DNA from: Bacteroidota bacterium
GTDB lineage: Bacteria; Bacteroidota; Bacteroidia; AKYH767-A; 2013-40CM-41-45
Assembly (NCBI GenBank): GCA_016720935.1
Contig: JADKJP010000007.1
Coordinates: forward strand, 806,001 to 870,000
DNA length: 64,000 nucleotides
Direction of reading: 5' to 3'
Shown in pieces: positions 19,101 through 26,210 of this stretch; position 1 is the first letter of the stretch, and each line of letters begins with the position of its first letter. Position numbers and translations under genes: made by a program. The notes below the pieces were generated by a model. That model was not told where the DNA came from. It was given only the letters and a program-made list of their open reading frames with translations, and ran no database searches.

Positions 19101-20491
19101 ACTGCTGCACTTCCCAGGGAAGCACTGCCACCGGAACAGAAGGAAACATCCAGGCCGGCATCAGCGGATGGTTGTGTGAAGTTAGTAGTGACGACAGCGA
19201 TATCCGTAGCAGTACATCCACCGGTAGCCGTAGTAACTGTAAGCGTGTACGTTCCTGCTGCAGTGACTGTAGGCGTTGCTGTTCCACCGCCTGTAGAAAT
19301 ATTTCCACCGCCGGAAGCAGTCCATGAATAACTTACATTCGATGTTGTAGAAGAACCTGAGAGTTGAAGAGTTTGTGCCGAACACATCAACACTTTGTCA
19401 GGACCTGCATTTGCATTTGGAGTTGTACAAGTTATGAATGGAGCATATGTTAAAGATACTCCACAATTTACATTTACCTGGGTTCCGCTGTATAATGCAC
19501 CGGTAAGACTACTGTTTCCCGTACCTGAACCAATGTAAATTGCACCATAAGGTGCATATACTGTTCCCAGCCATTTTGAACCTCCACCGGAAGAGCCGTT
19601 AGCGATCAGCCAGGCTACATTGGAAATCGAACATCCTGCACCTGTACCATGCGTTTCAGAAAAAATACGTGAAGCACTGCCGCCATTCAGCAAAGTCGCG
19701 TTAGATTTTCCAAGGTCAGCATTGCCATGAACATAGATATAAAAGTTGCCAGTACTGGAATTTTGAAAATTAAATACGAAGTTATTGGAACTACCGGAAC
19801 ATTGAATTGTACTGAACACATACACTCCGGGTCCGTTAAAGGTGATGGTCTTATTTCCAGACAGAGTAATATTCTTGTAATTACCCGGAGACAAGGTTTG
19901 TGTTGTAGTGATATTGGTAGTGCCTGCAGCCGGAAATGTGGTGATGACAGGCAAAGCAGGCAGCGTTGGAATTGCAGGAACTCCAACAATGTTTCCACCC
20001 GCCGGTGCCGGACCTGTATAGGTTGTTCCAGTCGGATGTGTAACTCTTCCTGAAACTGTTCCACCACTTACTACAACATTTCCATTCACATCAATGTTTC
20101 CACTTAAGTTGGCACTTGAACCAACAGAAAGAATAGTTCCGGTAAGTCCGGCTTGATTGCCTGCAGCAATTTTGCCACCAATCACATTACTGTTTGCGAT
20201 AGTCACCTTTTCACGTGAATAAATGTTTGCATTCACAGTGCCACTACCAGTGGTTTGAACAAGTTTGTAGCTTCCAACAGAACCTCCGGAAATTGTATTC
20301 GAAGAGCCGATGAAAACTCCATAACCCGGTGTTGGTGGGGTGGAAGTTCCTGCACCACCCGATCCTGAAAACAGAACAAAGTCCGTAATCTGCATGGATT
20401 GAGCATTGGAAAACAATGGAAAAACCAGAAGCATTGCCAAAACCAAGGCACACTCTTTTACACTGATTTTTAACAGTTTGTGTTTGTTCAT
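13187..20491 (-). CDS. Giant secreted T9SS protein with sedolisin/subtilisin-like protease core
   Basis: A 2434-residue exported protein. A signal peptide (ALVLAMLLVFPLFSNAQ) is followed by a Gly/Ser-rich beta-solenoid-like region to about residue 350 and PKD/Ig-like repeats to about 770. A protease domain covers about 890-1290. It shows Asp in VGIISDSYN (about 908), SDEGRAMVQIVHD (about 953) where subtilisins have the catalytic His, and Ser in GTSCAAPHA (about 1254). Glu in place of His matches the Ser-Glu-Asp chemistry of S53-like members of this clan. After that come two MBG-type domains with KKYGELLPTF and LVYGDKIGDF, a GRVVTS repeat cluster, SprB-like and Ig-like repeats, and a C-terminal T9SS sorting domain (AYPNPTAGKLNLSF). 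It is likely cell-surface or released. Substrate unknown; activity is inferred from motifs. Confidence 0.85.
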   Translation of the reverse strand: MNKHKLLKISVKECALVLAMLLVFPLFSNAQSMQITDFVLFSGSGGAGTSTPPTPGYGVFIGSSNTISGGSVGSYKLVQTTGSGTVNANIYSREKVTIANSNVIGGKIAAGNQAGLTGTILSVGSSANLSGNIDVNGNVVVSGGTVSGRVTHPTGTTYTGPAPAGGNIVGVPAIPTLPALPVITTFPAAGTTNITTTQTLSPGNYKNITLSGNKTITFNGPGVYVFSTIQCSGSSNNFVFNFQNSSTGNFYIYVHGNADLGKSNATLLNGGSASRIFSETHGTGAGCSISNVAWLIANGSSGGGSKWLGTVYAPYGAIYIGSGTGNSSLTGALYSGTQVNVNCGVSLTYAPFITCTTPNANAGPDKVLMCSAQTLQLSGSSTTSNVSYSWTASGGGNISTGGGTATPTVTAAGTYTLTVTTATGGCTATDIAVVTTNFTQPSADAGLDVSFCSGGSASLGSAAVAGMNYLWSPSTGISNTAIANPTVTSSTPGTTTYTVLVTNPSNGCTKTDQVVVEVKPIPASLAGTDVEFCSGGSAGLGAAPVGSNSYSWTPSTGLSDASVANPSVSLTPAGVTVYTLTTSLNGCSSNDLVNVTVNALPVLNAGTYGPVCADASIISLSGSPAGGTFSGSGVAGGSFDPSVSGIGSHVITYSYTDGNTCSNTVTTTILVNNLPDADAGNDSSLTCENPVATLNGSSSVQNAQYSWSSFDDGTFDGPSNVSTPFINGEGTFVLTVTDPSTGCSATDTALVARIPCIFPYYPPPPGGKVFDLIGAELNSLYHNFGSINTSANDIFVLQQDSVYIEVIAKDGFYPTLLAMLQSPAYGMVDLIDNGDTTLIVSGKFPVSHLLSLDSLPIAQYIDYARPLFPAISNVGVANTGGDVAQYSDFARNGFNVKGEGVKVGIISDSYNTILGNPALTDVVNGDLPGVGNPDDPNPVHVLRDYPYSRLSDEGRAMVQIVHDIAPKADLAFRTGFISAGDMAQGIRQLKQENCDVIVDDVTFITEPFFQDGVVSQAVDEVAAQGVSYFSAAGNFGSRSYHSTFNPAPAPSNVTGMAHDFGGGDIFQSLSLVPGTYTMVLQWQDSIYSLFQTQTGTQNDLDFYLTYDNGKTLFGFNRNNIGGDPLEILPFNVTANTTINLMVVRASGVQNVDFKYIVFRGNLTINEHRADSSTIVGQGNARGAMAVGAARYTRTPAFWGSPAQMESFSSTGGTPINGVVRNKPDFTAPDGVNTSVNFNSLDLEGDNTPNFFGTSCAAPHAAAGTALLLSAKKKFYNTTITPDSVRALLQRTASDIGTAGFDYQSGAGLIDIGAAMLTMAAPTPVISALNVPGGVTPGTVQFVVSVDGSFFTTQSKVLFRGDTIPTSFIDGSHVLATVPNFSGNPAIQVLTPCITPSCTDGGISNALYFFSPVKKNVVITAENKTKKYGELLPTFTASVTVDGVDQASSGFSLSDLGLDNLGFISSGTSSSNTGVFFIRPVLDTAALDVSFKELFNYSFVDGQLSITKLPLVISPKDTTLVYGDKIGDFGFQYDYDQSNIDPGVQLAFLNSIEAEHESTMANAIALVDGRVVTSGRVVTSSDLVTLSMIASGRVVTSGRVVTSGRVVTSGVTVTDTTIIVDIAPQSIFDYQNDSSTAVLQSPGAGLHSRALLNGRVVTSGTGVVNGRVVTSSVPIVNSSSASDSSNQNVVVIIDEGDVNAPPGDELGGLQSINMVTGTTVGSWFIVPGALLSNNFDISYELGTLTILPDTLTITADDQNPACNSIPAFTSSIEGYHYQDDASTVFASDPSYSILDNLNQVVNGVPAGGVYQIVPHDAQLLPEANYILEYENGTLTEPALLSLTATPAQPSCFGETGSVALDAEGGTGAYQFDGDATSNLNGGNYNYTVMDDNGCIATASATVNTAPDQLVLTATANQPSCFGQTGSVTLTVTGGTAGYTYSGSATTNLADGIYNYTVTDSKNCTANTSATITVPSAVSGTTSSTASGCGVGTGSVSVSPSGGTPGYTYLWSPGGNTTQTATGKAAGTYTVVITDSKGCTGTAIATVGLSGSVPAIPVFNDWDGYGSDNPSYGVCGGSTYDFELDSVSNVTSYTWTAPPGAIINDECGHSGNPLTTTQAYYNNCGPVGGHPELEITFPSGFVSGVVTVYATNACGNSPVASWSVQSKPNAPGAISGPVTNLCKKSGQVYSIAAVPGAASYTWTVPSGATITNNYGTSIKVTYGNSFTNTGTITVKANNCCGSSAVTSLAVSARTAQPGTISGSASVCKTQTSVPYSVAAVTGATSYTWTVSGGATFVGTATGASVNVRFTSSTSTSVTLTVKANNSCGSSVTTSKVISVNLSCRTLEGEQEVSLDEMSAYPNPTAGKLNLSFTSPAADKYVYRITNLLGDVMLNEISPVVEGNNLKEFDLTGFSKGIYFLSVEKAGEIKTIRITVE
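15482..15790 (-). repeat. GRVVTS-coding repeat cluster inside the giant gene
   Basis: Seven copies of an 18-base unit encoding GRVVTS lie at 15482-15499, 15518-15535, 15668-15685, 15686-15703, 15704-15721, 15755-15772 and 15773-15790. Three are directly adjacent (15668-15721). Third codon positions differ between copies, so the peptide is conserved more than the DNA. The cluster interrupts the second MBG-type domain, whose remaining parts resume around it. Confidence 0.85.
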
Positions 20492-21014
20492 GTAAGTAGA
20501 TAATTAGAAAGAGATAAGAGGTATTTGAGTTGATGATTGCAAGCACTGACCAATTTAAATGGCCATGTATTCAAATTATTAATAGAGAGTTAATTACAAA
20601 GAGGCGAATATATAGCAATTGTACCAAAAATCCGGAGCAAAAGCTAAAAATATTATGTAAAGGCAGCTAAAAACTTGATTAAAAACAGGTATTTCCAGAT
20701 AAAATAGATTTTTAATGGGTTCGGGAACTTCATTTAGGGAAAAAAAGAGCAAAAAAGGCTTGATAAAACCTTTTTAAAAACCATTATCAAGCTCTTTTCA
20801 ATCCTTTTGAAAAAGGCACCCTTCTAAACAAATGCAACGGTTTTCCAAACCACTGGATAATGTCCCAATACTGATGTCTTAAAATCGGGTAAGCTTTATG
20901 TAAAAGCTAAAACATAATCCACCGTAAAATCTTCATCTTCTGTTTTGACCATCATCATTTTAATATTCTATAAGGTAATGCAATTTTACATTAGAATAAT
21001 AAAAGTAATTGCTG
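20492..21014. other. Divergent intergenic region, 523 bases
   Basis: An AT-rich region between the giant minus-strand gene and the plus-strand YCF48-like gene; it must hold both promoters. An 8-bp inverted repeat (GCTTGATA 20758-20765, TATCAAGC 20785-20792) is the only structure seen. No full match to the Bacteroidota -33/-7 promoter pair and no further ORF were found. Confidence 0.5.
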
Positions 21015-22283
21015 ATGAAAAAGGTACTTACCTTAATGATTGTTTTTTGCATTCAGTTGCAAATATTCGCACAATCCTGGATTGCACTGCAAACCCCGGC
21101 AAATAGAAATTTGTACGGATGTTATTTTGATCCTACAAATCCTGATAAAGGAATGGCAGTTGGCTGGTATATTCAGGCTCAGGATCGAATCCCCTTCGGG
21201 TTTTATACAAACGATGGCGGAGCGAACATCACTTCAGGAAGTCTGTTCCAAATCTATTTTTACGCATCCTCCGATGTCTGGTTTACCAATTTTTATAACG
21301 GAATTGTTGTGGGTAATGGAATTATCCAGACAACAGATGGTGGCACCAATTGGAACCTGATCGTCGATGCAGCATCTACACAAGCGGGAATTCTTGAAAA
21401 TGTTATGTTTACAAATGGCACCGATGGTTACGCAGTTGGTCAGCGTTACGACTTCAACTACACTTCTATGGAAGGAATGCTATACAAAACATCAAATGCC
21501 GGAGGAAGTTGGACCGACCATACAGTCAGTGCAGAAGTTAATAATGAAAATACATTATTGCATACTGTTTACAGCACAGGAAATGGGGTAATCTATGCCG
21601 GTGCGGAAAATACAATGGGTGGTGGCTCAACTTTATTCAAAAGTTCTGATGATGGTTTAACATGGTCATCATTGAATTTTACACAGAACATTTATTCGCT
21701 TTTTTTCACTTCAACTGATACAGGTTTTGCTGCAAGCACAAACGGACTTTTCAGAACAACTGATGCAGGACTCAGCTGGTCCAATGTAATCACAACATCT
21801 ACTCCACTGCATGCAATTCAAATCAAAGAAAGATTTGGTTTCACCGCGGGAGAAAATGGAAGTATCTATATGACGACAGACACTGGAAACACCTGGACAT
21901 CCGTTTCCAGTCCGGTCACAACTACAATAACCGATTTATATATTGTTTCTCCTAATCTTGCATATGCTGTTGGAACCGCGGGAACTTTTTTAAAATATAC
22001 AAACACTTTAGGAACGCAGGAAATCCAGAAACCAAATACAGTACAATGTTCAATTGATAAAAATCGCATTTTAAGTATAGAATGGGAAAGCAATACAGCC
22101 ACTCGATCAAGCATTGATCTCATTAATTTACAGGGTGCGATATTGAAAACGGAAACTGTTTTAAGTACCGGTGGAAGGAATAAAATTGATTGGGACATGC
22201 ATCAATTTTCACCGGGGGTGTATTCCGTGCGTTTGTCAGGTGAAAATGAATTTAGGATATGCAAATTCAATCTCATGGACTGA
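21015..22283 (+). CDS. Secreted YCF48/BNR-type beta-propeller with T9SS sorting domain
   Basis: A 422-residue exported protein. ATG 21015 is preferred over TTG 21009 because it starts the signal peptide (MKKVLTLMIVFCIQLQIFAQ). The body repeats TTDGGTNW, TSNAGGSW, SSDDGLTW, TTDAGLSW and TTDTGNTW, the Asp-box/BNR pattern of YCF48- and sortilin-like propellers. The last 80 residues resemble a T9SS type A sorting domain (RSSIDLINLQGAIL...FSPGVYSVRLSG), though the usual PNP motif is not clear. It is expected to be delivered to the cell surface by T9SS. It is not the photosystem assembly factor YCF48; only the fold is shared. Ligand unknown. Confidence 0.75.
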   Translation: MKKVLTLMIVFCIQLQIFAQSWIALQTPANRNLYGCYFDPTNPDKGMAVGWYIQAQDRIPFGFYTNDGGANITSGSLFQIYFYASSDVWFTNFYNGIVVGNGIIQTTDGGTNWNLIVDAASTQAGILENVMFTNGTDGYAVGQRYDFNYTSMEGMLYKTSNAGGSWTDHTVSAEVNNENTLLHTVYSTGNGVIYAGAENTMGGGSTLFKSSDDGLTWSSLNFTQNIYSLFFTSTDTGFAASTNGLFRTTDAGLSWSNVITTSTPLHAIQIKERFGFTAGENGSIYMTTDTGNTWTSVSSPVTTTITDLYIVSPNLAYAVGTAGTFLKYTNTLGTQEIQKPNTVQCSIDKNRILSIEWESNTATRSSIDLINLQGAILKTETVLSTGGRNKIDWDMHQFSPGVYSVRLSGENEFRICKFNLMD

Positions 22284-22471
22284 ATTTGCAAAACAAATGG
22301 GAGCCCTGATTCTCGAAAAAACGAATCCTCCAGCTAAATCATCGCCTGCTTCAATTGTTCCATTGACCATTGGGAGGTGATTTTTGCCCGTACAGCAGCT
22401 ATTTTTATTTGGGAAGATTTTTAAACACTACCCTTGATGGAGTTTCCGGAAATGAATAACACCCGCATCAG

Positions 22472-23404
22472 TTGAAAAATACGAATACACTTCAGGCCAT
22501 TCTAAAATCAATTAAACAGCTGATTCTTCTGTTTCTTTTGGTCCTGAATTATTCAACCTCGCATTCACAGACTATAATCAATGGAAGTTTTGAAACTAAT
22601 TCCGCTGTTTCGGATCTTATCAACTTGACAAATGCAAGTTTCAACGCTACATGCAGCAACGTATTTGCTTTTGGAACTTATGGAGATATTGATCTAATCA
22701 AATCCTCTACTTATTGCGGAGGACCTCAAAATGGGAACTGGTACATTGCGCTTACCGGTAATGGAACAGATGCCTTTTCGTTAAAACTATCGGCACCTCT
22801 TGTGCAAGGTACAAGCTATCTGCTGAGCTTTTATGATCACGCTTGTGGTTCTCCTTATTCCATTGGACCATGTCCGGTACAGATTGGAATCTCAGGAGTA
22901 AATAATAGTTTTGGATCATTAATTTATACTGCTCCACTTCCTATGGTCGGTGTTTGGACAAAGAGAACTGTGATCTTTACAGCTCCTTCAAATGGAAATT
23001 ACCTCACAGTTCAATTACAGGGTGGGGCATTACAAAATTGGACACAACTTGATAATTTCGAAATCTCACAGCAGGCATTGCCCATAGAATTGCTTTCTTT
23101 CTTCGCCTATTCGGATGAACAAACCAACTATCTGGAATGGACAACTGCTTCTGAAAAGAATAACGAACGATTTGAAATTGAACGCTCCTTTGATGGTACT
23201 ACTTTTGAAGTGATTGGTCAGCAAACCGGCGCCGGCAATTCAAGCTCCCGAATCGATTATAAATTTTGCGACCATTCTCCTCATCAGGATGTAAATTATT
23301 ACCGGCTTAATCAAATCGATTATGATGGAAACTCAACTTACTCGCCTGTCGTTTCCGTTAAAAGCCGGAAGCCAAAAGAATTTTCATTTCAATTGCACCT
23401 TTAA
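22472..23404 (+). CDS. Secreted CBM-like protein with frameshifted T9SS tail
   Basis: The intact part is 310 residues from a TTG start (no useful ATG precedes the signal peptide LILLFLLVLNYSTSHSQ). Residues 35-195 look like a jelly-roll carbohydrate-binding-type domain (IINGSFETN...NWTQLDNFEI), followed by a region common before T9SS tails (LPIELLSFFAYSDEQTNYLEW...NYYRLNQIDYDG). The stop at 23404 is premature. Reading frames in 23405-23625 encode DSPNDKLFNLSVVDMTGKSI and then NTFSGVYIVEVQTENYLI, a normal sorting domain, after about three small indels; two of these are one-base losses in T runs. The full gene is probably 22472-23625. Confidence 0.7.
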   Translation: MKNTNTLQAILKSIKQLILLFLLVLNYSTSHSQTIINGSFETNSAVSDLINLTNASFNATCSNVFAFGTYGDIDLIKSSTYCGGPQNGNWYIALTGNGTDAFSLKLSAPLVQGTSYLLSFYDHACGSPYSIGPCPVQIGISGVNNSFGSLIYTAPLPMVGVWTKRTVIFTAPSNGNYLTVQLQGGALQNWTQLDNFEISQQALPIELLSFFAYSDEQTNYLEWTTASEKNNERFEIERSFDGTTFEVIGQQTGAGNSSSRIDYKFCDHSPHQDVNYYRLNQIDYDGNSTYSPVVSVKSRKPKEFSFQLHL

Positions 23405-23862
23405 TAAACAACAACATCTGTATCTCTCTTTCAGGACTCACCCAACGACAAACTTTTTAATCTTTCAGTAGTTGATATGACAGGAAAATCGATTTTCCAG
23501 ACAAGCGCACTTATTTCTCCTCGAATGGAAATTCCTTGCCAAATACGTTTTCCGGAGTATACATTGTCGAAGTTCAAACAGAAAATTATTTAATCAGAAA
23601 AAAAGTTCTTTTCAACAAAGAGTAAATCTTCGAATTCTTAAGATCAAACAATAACAATCAGCTTCATCTTTCGATAACAAATCGTTTATAGGAAACCATT
23701 TTCCCGGATTTTATACTGAGAAAATAAAATCCATCGGAAAGATCGGAAACATCAACCAAATGATTGGTACCATTCATGCTTTGACAGGCAATTTCTTGTC
23801 CGGTAAGATCCCTGATACACATCTCAGCTTGATCTTTCATTAAGTCTGAAAATACACTCAGA

Positions 23863-25821
23863 CTAGTGTTGACCGGATTCGGGAAAATACTGACAGCATT
23901 TTCCGAAACAGTATGCTAATCCTGAAGTGATCACCGGATAAATATCCGATTCACGTTCGCATCCTGCCGAGTCAACCAAAATTAAAGTATAATCTCCCGA
24001 TACATTCGCGATCACATAAGGATTCGGTCCTGATGCATACAATACTCCATCAACATACCATTCATAGCTCAGTGCAGGTAAATTTGTATACAATGAATCA
24101 CCGGATTGAAATACAACCGGAAGTGACACAGTGATTGTATCAGAATAATAATCACACCCAAGCGATCCGTAATACGGACTATATGAATACTTAGAAACCT
24201 GGGCCGAATAATTTCCGGGTTGAGTGACAACACATATATTCGAATCAAGACCGCTGATAAGCTGCCCGTCTCTGTACCATCGATAATAAACTGAAGGCAG
24301 ATCGACAACTGACAAAATTGCCAATTCAAAACAACCTGATGTATCTACAGTAAGTGTTTCTTCCAGCGCTGGATGCACGCTGTAATAAATAGTATCCACA
24401 TGTCCGGCGTTGTCCCGGGCGACAACAGTATACATGATCGAATCCCCAACAGTAATCACTGGATCCAAAATGGTATCTGACGACAAACCTGTCGCCGGAA
24501 ACCATTGTACCTGATAAGGCTGACAACCACCTGCAAGGAGAAAGTGTGTCTGATATTCAGAACCTCTGCATACATAAGGATCCAAATCCCAATCAGGAAC
24601 CAGGATATTCATCGCTGAGGAATCGGCAAGATAATAATGGATAAAAGTGAACCGGTCACTCACCATCGTTGAACTAAGCATTTCTTCAGCAAAAAGAAAT
24701 CCGGTAGAATCATATGAATATTCGTGAGTGCCGGAACAAGGATTTGTACACCCTCCTATCACTTGTGTCAACACCAATCTGTTATTTTGATCATAAGAAT
24801 AGGTCTCAACGATTGGACGGAAATATTCGTACCACAAAGTATCACCGCTAACCAAATCCATCATTGATTCACTGTAAGTAGTGACATGAATTTTCACTTC
24901 TCCCTGGTAAAGATTGTATTCGACACTAGAATAAGAAGATTCATTATTACCCAAATTCACTGTGTCCATCACGGTAAACTGAGCGTTCTTCCAATACATA
25001 ATATTTTCAAGTGTATCCAGATCATACACAACAGTATCCACAGCAGGGATGCCACTTACTGTAATCGGCAAATTTCTGGTGATTCTCGCGACCCAATCTC
25101 CTTCGATCAACTGATACGGTACTTGAGCATAACTTATCCATGTCACCAGCGTACTATCCCAAAAACTTAGATCCAGCATTGTACGTAAGGTATCCGCGTA
25201 TGTAAATACCAGCATCGAATCATTGGTCCATGTAGTACCATTTCCCCGACTGTAGGTTTTTGAAAAAGGATGAATTCCGCTATAGGCAACATCCATTTTT
25301 CTGTCGTTGTTCCATTGTCCGGATGAAAAAACATAACGCTCAAAATTTGTCAATCTATCCTGCAAATCATACTGCCAGAAACTATGCGACACCGAATCCC
25401 ATGCCGATCCATTCCAGGATCGCTCGGCTTGTTCAGTGATCAAACCGGTCGGAGAATAGGAATAAGTTACCGAAGAAAAATTATTCCATCCGGTAACGGA
25501 CCCTCTGCGGGTAAGTATCTCTTCGATTTGTCCACCGATTGAAAATGTTGTATCCACATCATCCCATACTCCATTACTATACGTAGTTGCAGTCCACGGA
25601 ATTCCATTCTGCAAAGAACGATTGAATAAACCGGAGTCAAGATCAAAGGATTTTATTTCTGTATATGCTGTAACAAATGAACTTGCATCTGATCTTTGAT
25701 AATACGTCGTAATAACAGTGGAATCATTTTTACAATCTCCGGTAAAATTTGATGGCACTCCAAAAAGTGTGCTATATGAACCAAGGAACAGATAAACAAT
25801 CAACAGATATTTAATTTTCAA
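23863..25821 (-). CDS. Secreted YD-repeat-like protein with frameshifted T9SS tail
   Basis: About 650 residues. The frame is open to ATG 25938, but TTG 25821 gives a clean signal peptide (KIKYLLIVYLFLGSYSTLFG). The body has repeats of the type W.S.....Y.YD..DRL.N.E, resembling YD/RHS-like strands, then an Ig-like C-QPYQVQWFPATGLSSDT domain and two WY.DG..... domains. The stop at 23863 follows a shift near 23905-23915. In the next frame NAVSIFPNPVNTSLSVFSDL... continues to a stop at 23664-23666 and forms a full T9SS sorting domain, so the true gene is probably 23664-25821. It has close relatives at 51694-53856 and 42815-45593. Function unknown beyond surface display. Confidence 0.72.
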   Translation of the reverse strand: MKIKYLLIVYLFLGSYSTLFGVPSNFTGDCKNDSTVITTYYQRSDASSFVTAYTEIKSFDLDSGLFNRSLQNGIPWTATTYSNGVWDDVDTTFSIGGQIEEILTRRGSVTGWNNFSSVTYSYSPTGLITEQAERSWNGSAWDSVSHSFWQYDLQDRLTNFERYVFSSGQWNNDRKMDVAYSGIHPFSKTYSRGNGTTWTNDSMLVFTYADTLRTMLDLSFWDSTLVTWISYAQVPYQLIEGDWVARITRNLPITVSGIPAVDTVVYDLDTLENIMYWKNAQFTVMDTVNLGNNESSYSSVEYNLYQGEVKIHVTTYSESMMDLVSGDTLWYEYFRPIVETYSYDQNNRLVLTQVIGGCTNPCSGTHEYSYDSTGFLFAEEMLSSTMVSDRFTFIHYYLADSSAMNILVPDWDLDPYVCRGSEYQTHFLLAGGCQPYQVQWFPATGLSSDTILDPVITVGDSIMYTVVARDNAGHVDTIYYSVHPALEETLTVDTSGCFELAILSVVDLPSVYYRWYRDGQLISGLDSNICVVTQPGNYSAQVSKYSYSPYYGSLGCDYYSDTITVSLPVVFQSGDSLYTNLPALSYEWYVDGVLYASGPNPYVIANVSGDYTLILVDSAGCERESDIYPVITSGLAYCFGKCCQYFPESGQH

Positions 25822-26210
25822 ACATCTCTCAGCTTGAAACTTCTTTGAAAAAATACTTCTCCGATCATTGTAAAAATCGGTTCTCAAACTTTCAGAATGC
25901 CCATTATTTGTACAAGAAAAATGTTGTTGCAACTGCATATGGATTCAAATTTTTTAATGATCAAATGAACTCTTCAATGTATGAAAAATAGACAAAAAAC
26001 GGCACTTGCGAACTATAAATTATAGAATATCATCAACAATCCATTGCTTAAATCCTCATGAATAATCAAGACCGCAAAAGGACAATAACAAAAGGAAAAA
26101 TGGCTACAGTTGTTTGAAAATAATATCAATCCGATCCAGAAAAATCACAACGCAATCCAACTTTGTTCAGAATGACGCCAATGGCTTTCTTACTCAAAGC
26201 AGGCTTTTCA

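Noticed and set aside
20758..20792. Terminator between 20491 and 21015
   Set aside because: The 8-bp inverted repeat has a 19-base loop, and both neighbours are transcribed away from it, so no terminator is expected.
21015..22283. Photosystem II assembly factor YCF48
   Set aside because: Only the Asp-box propeller fold is shared; the protein has a signal peptide and a T9SS-like end and there is no photosynthesis context.
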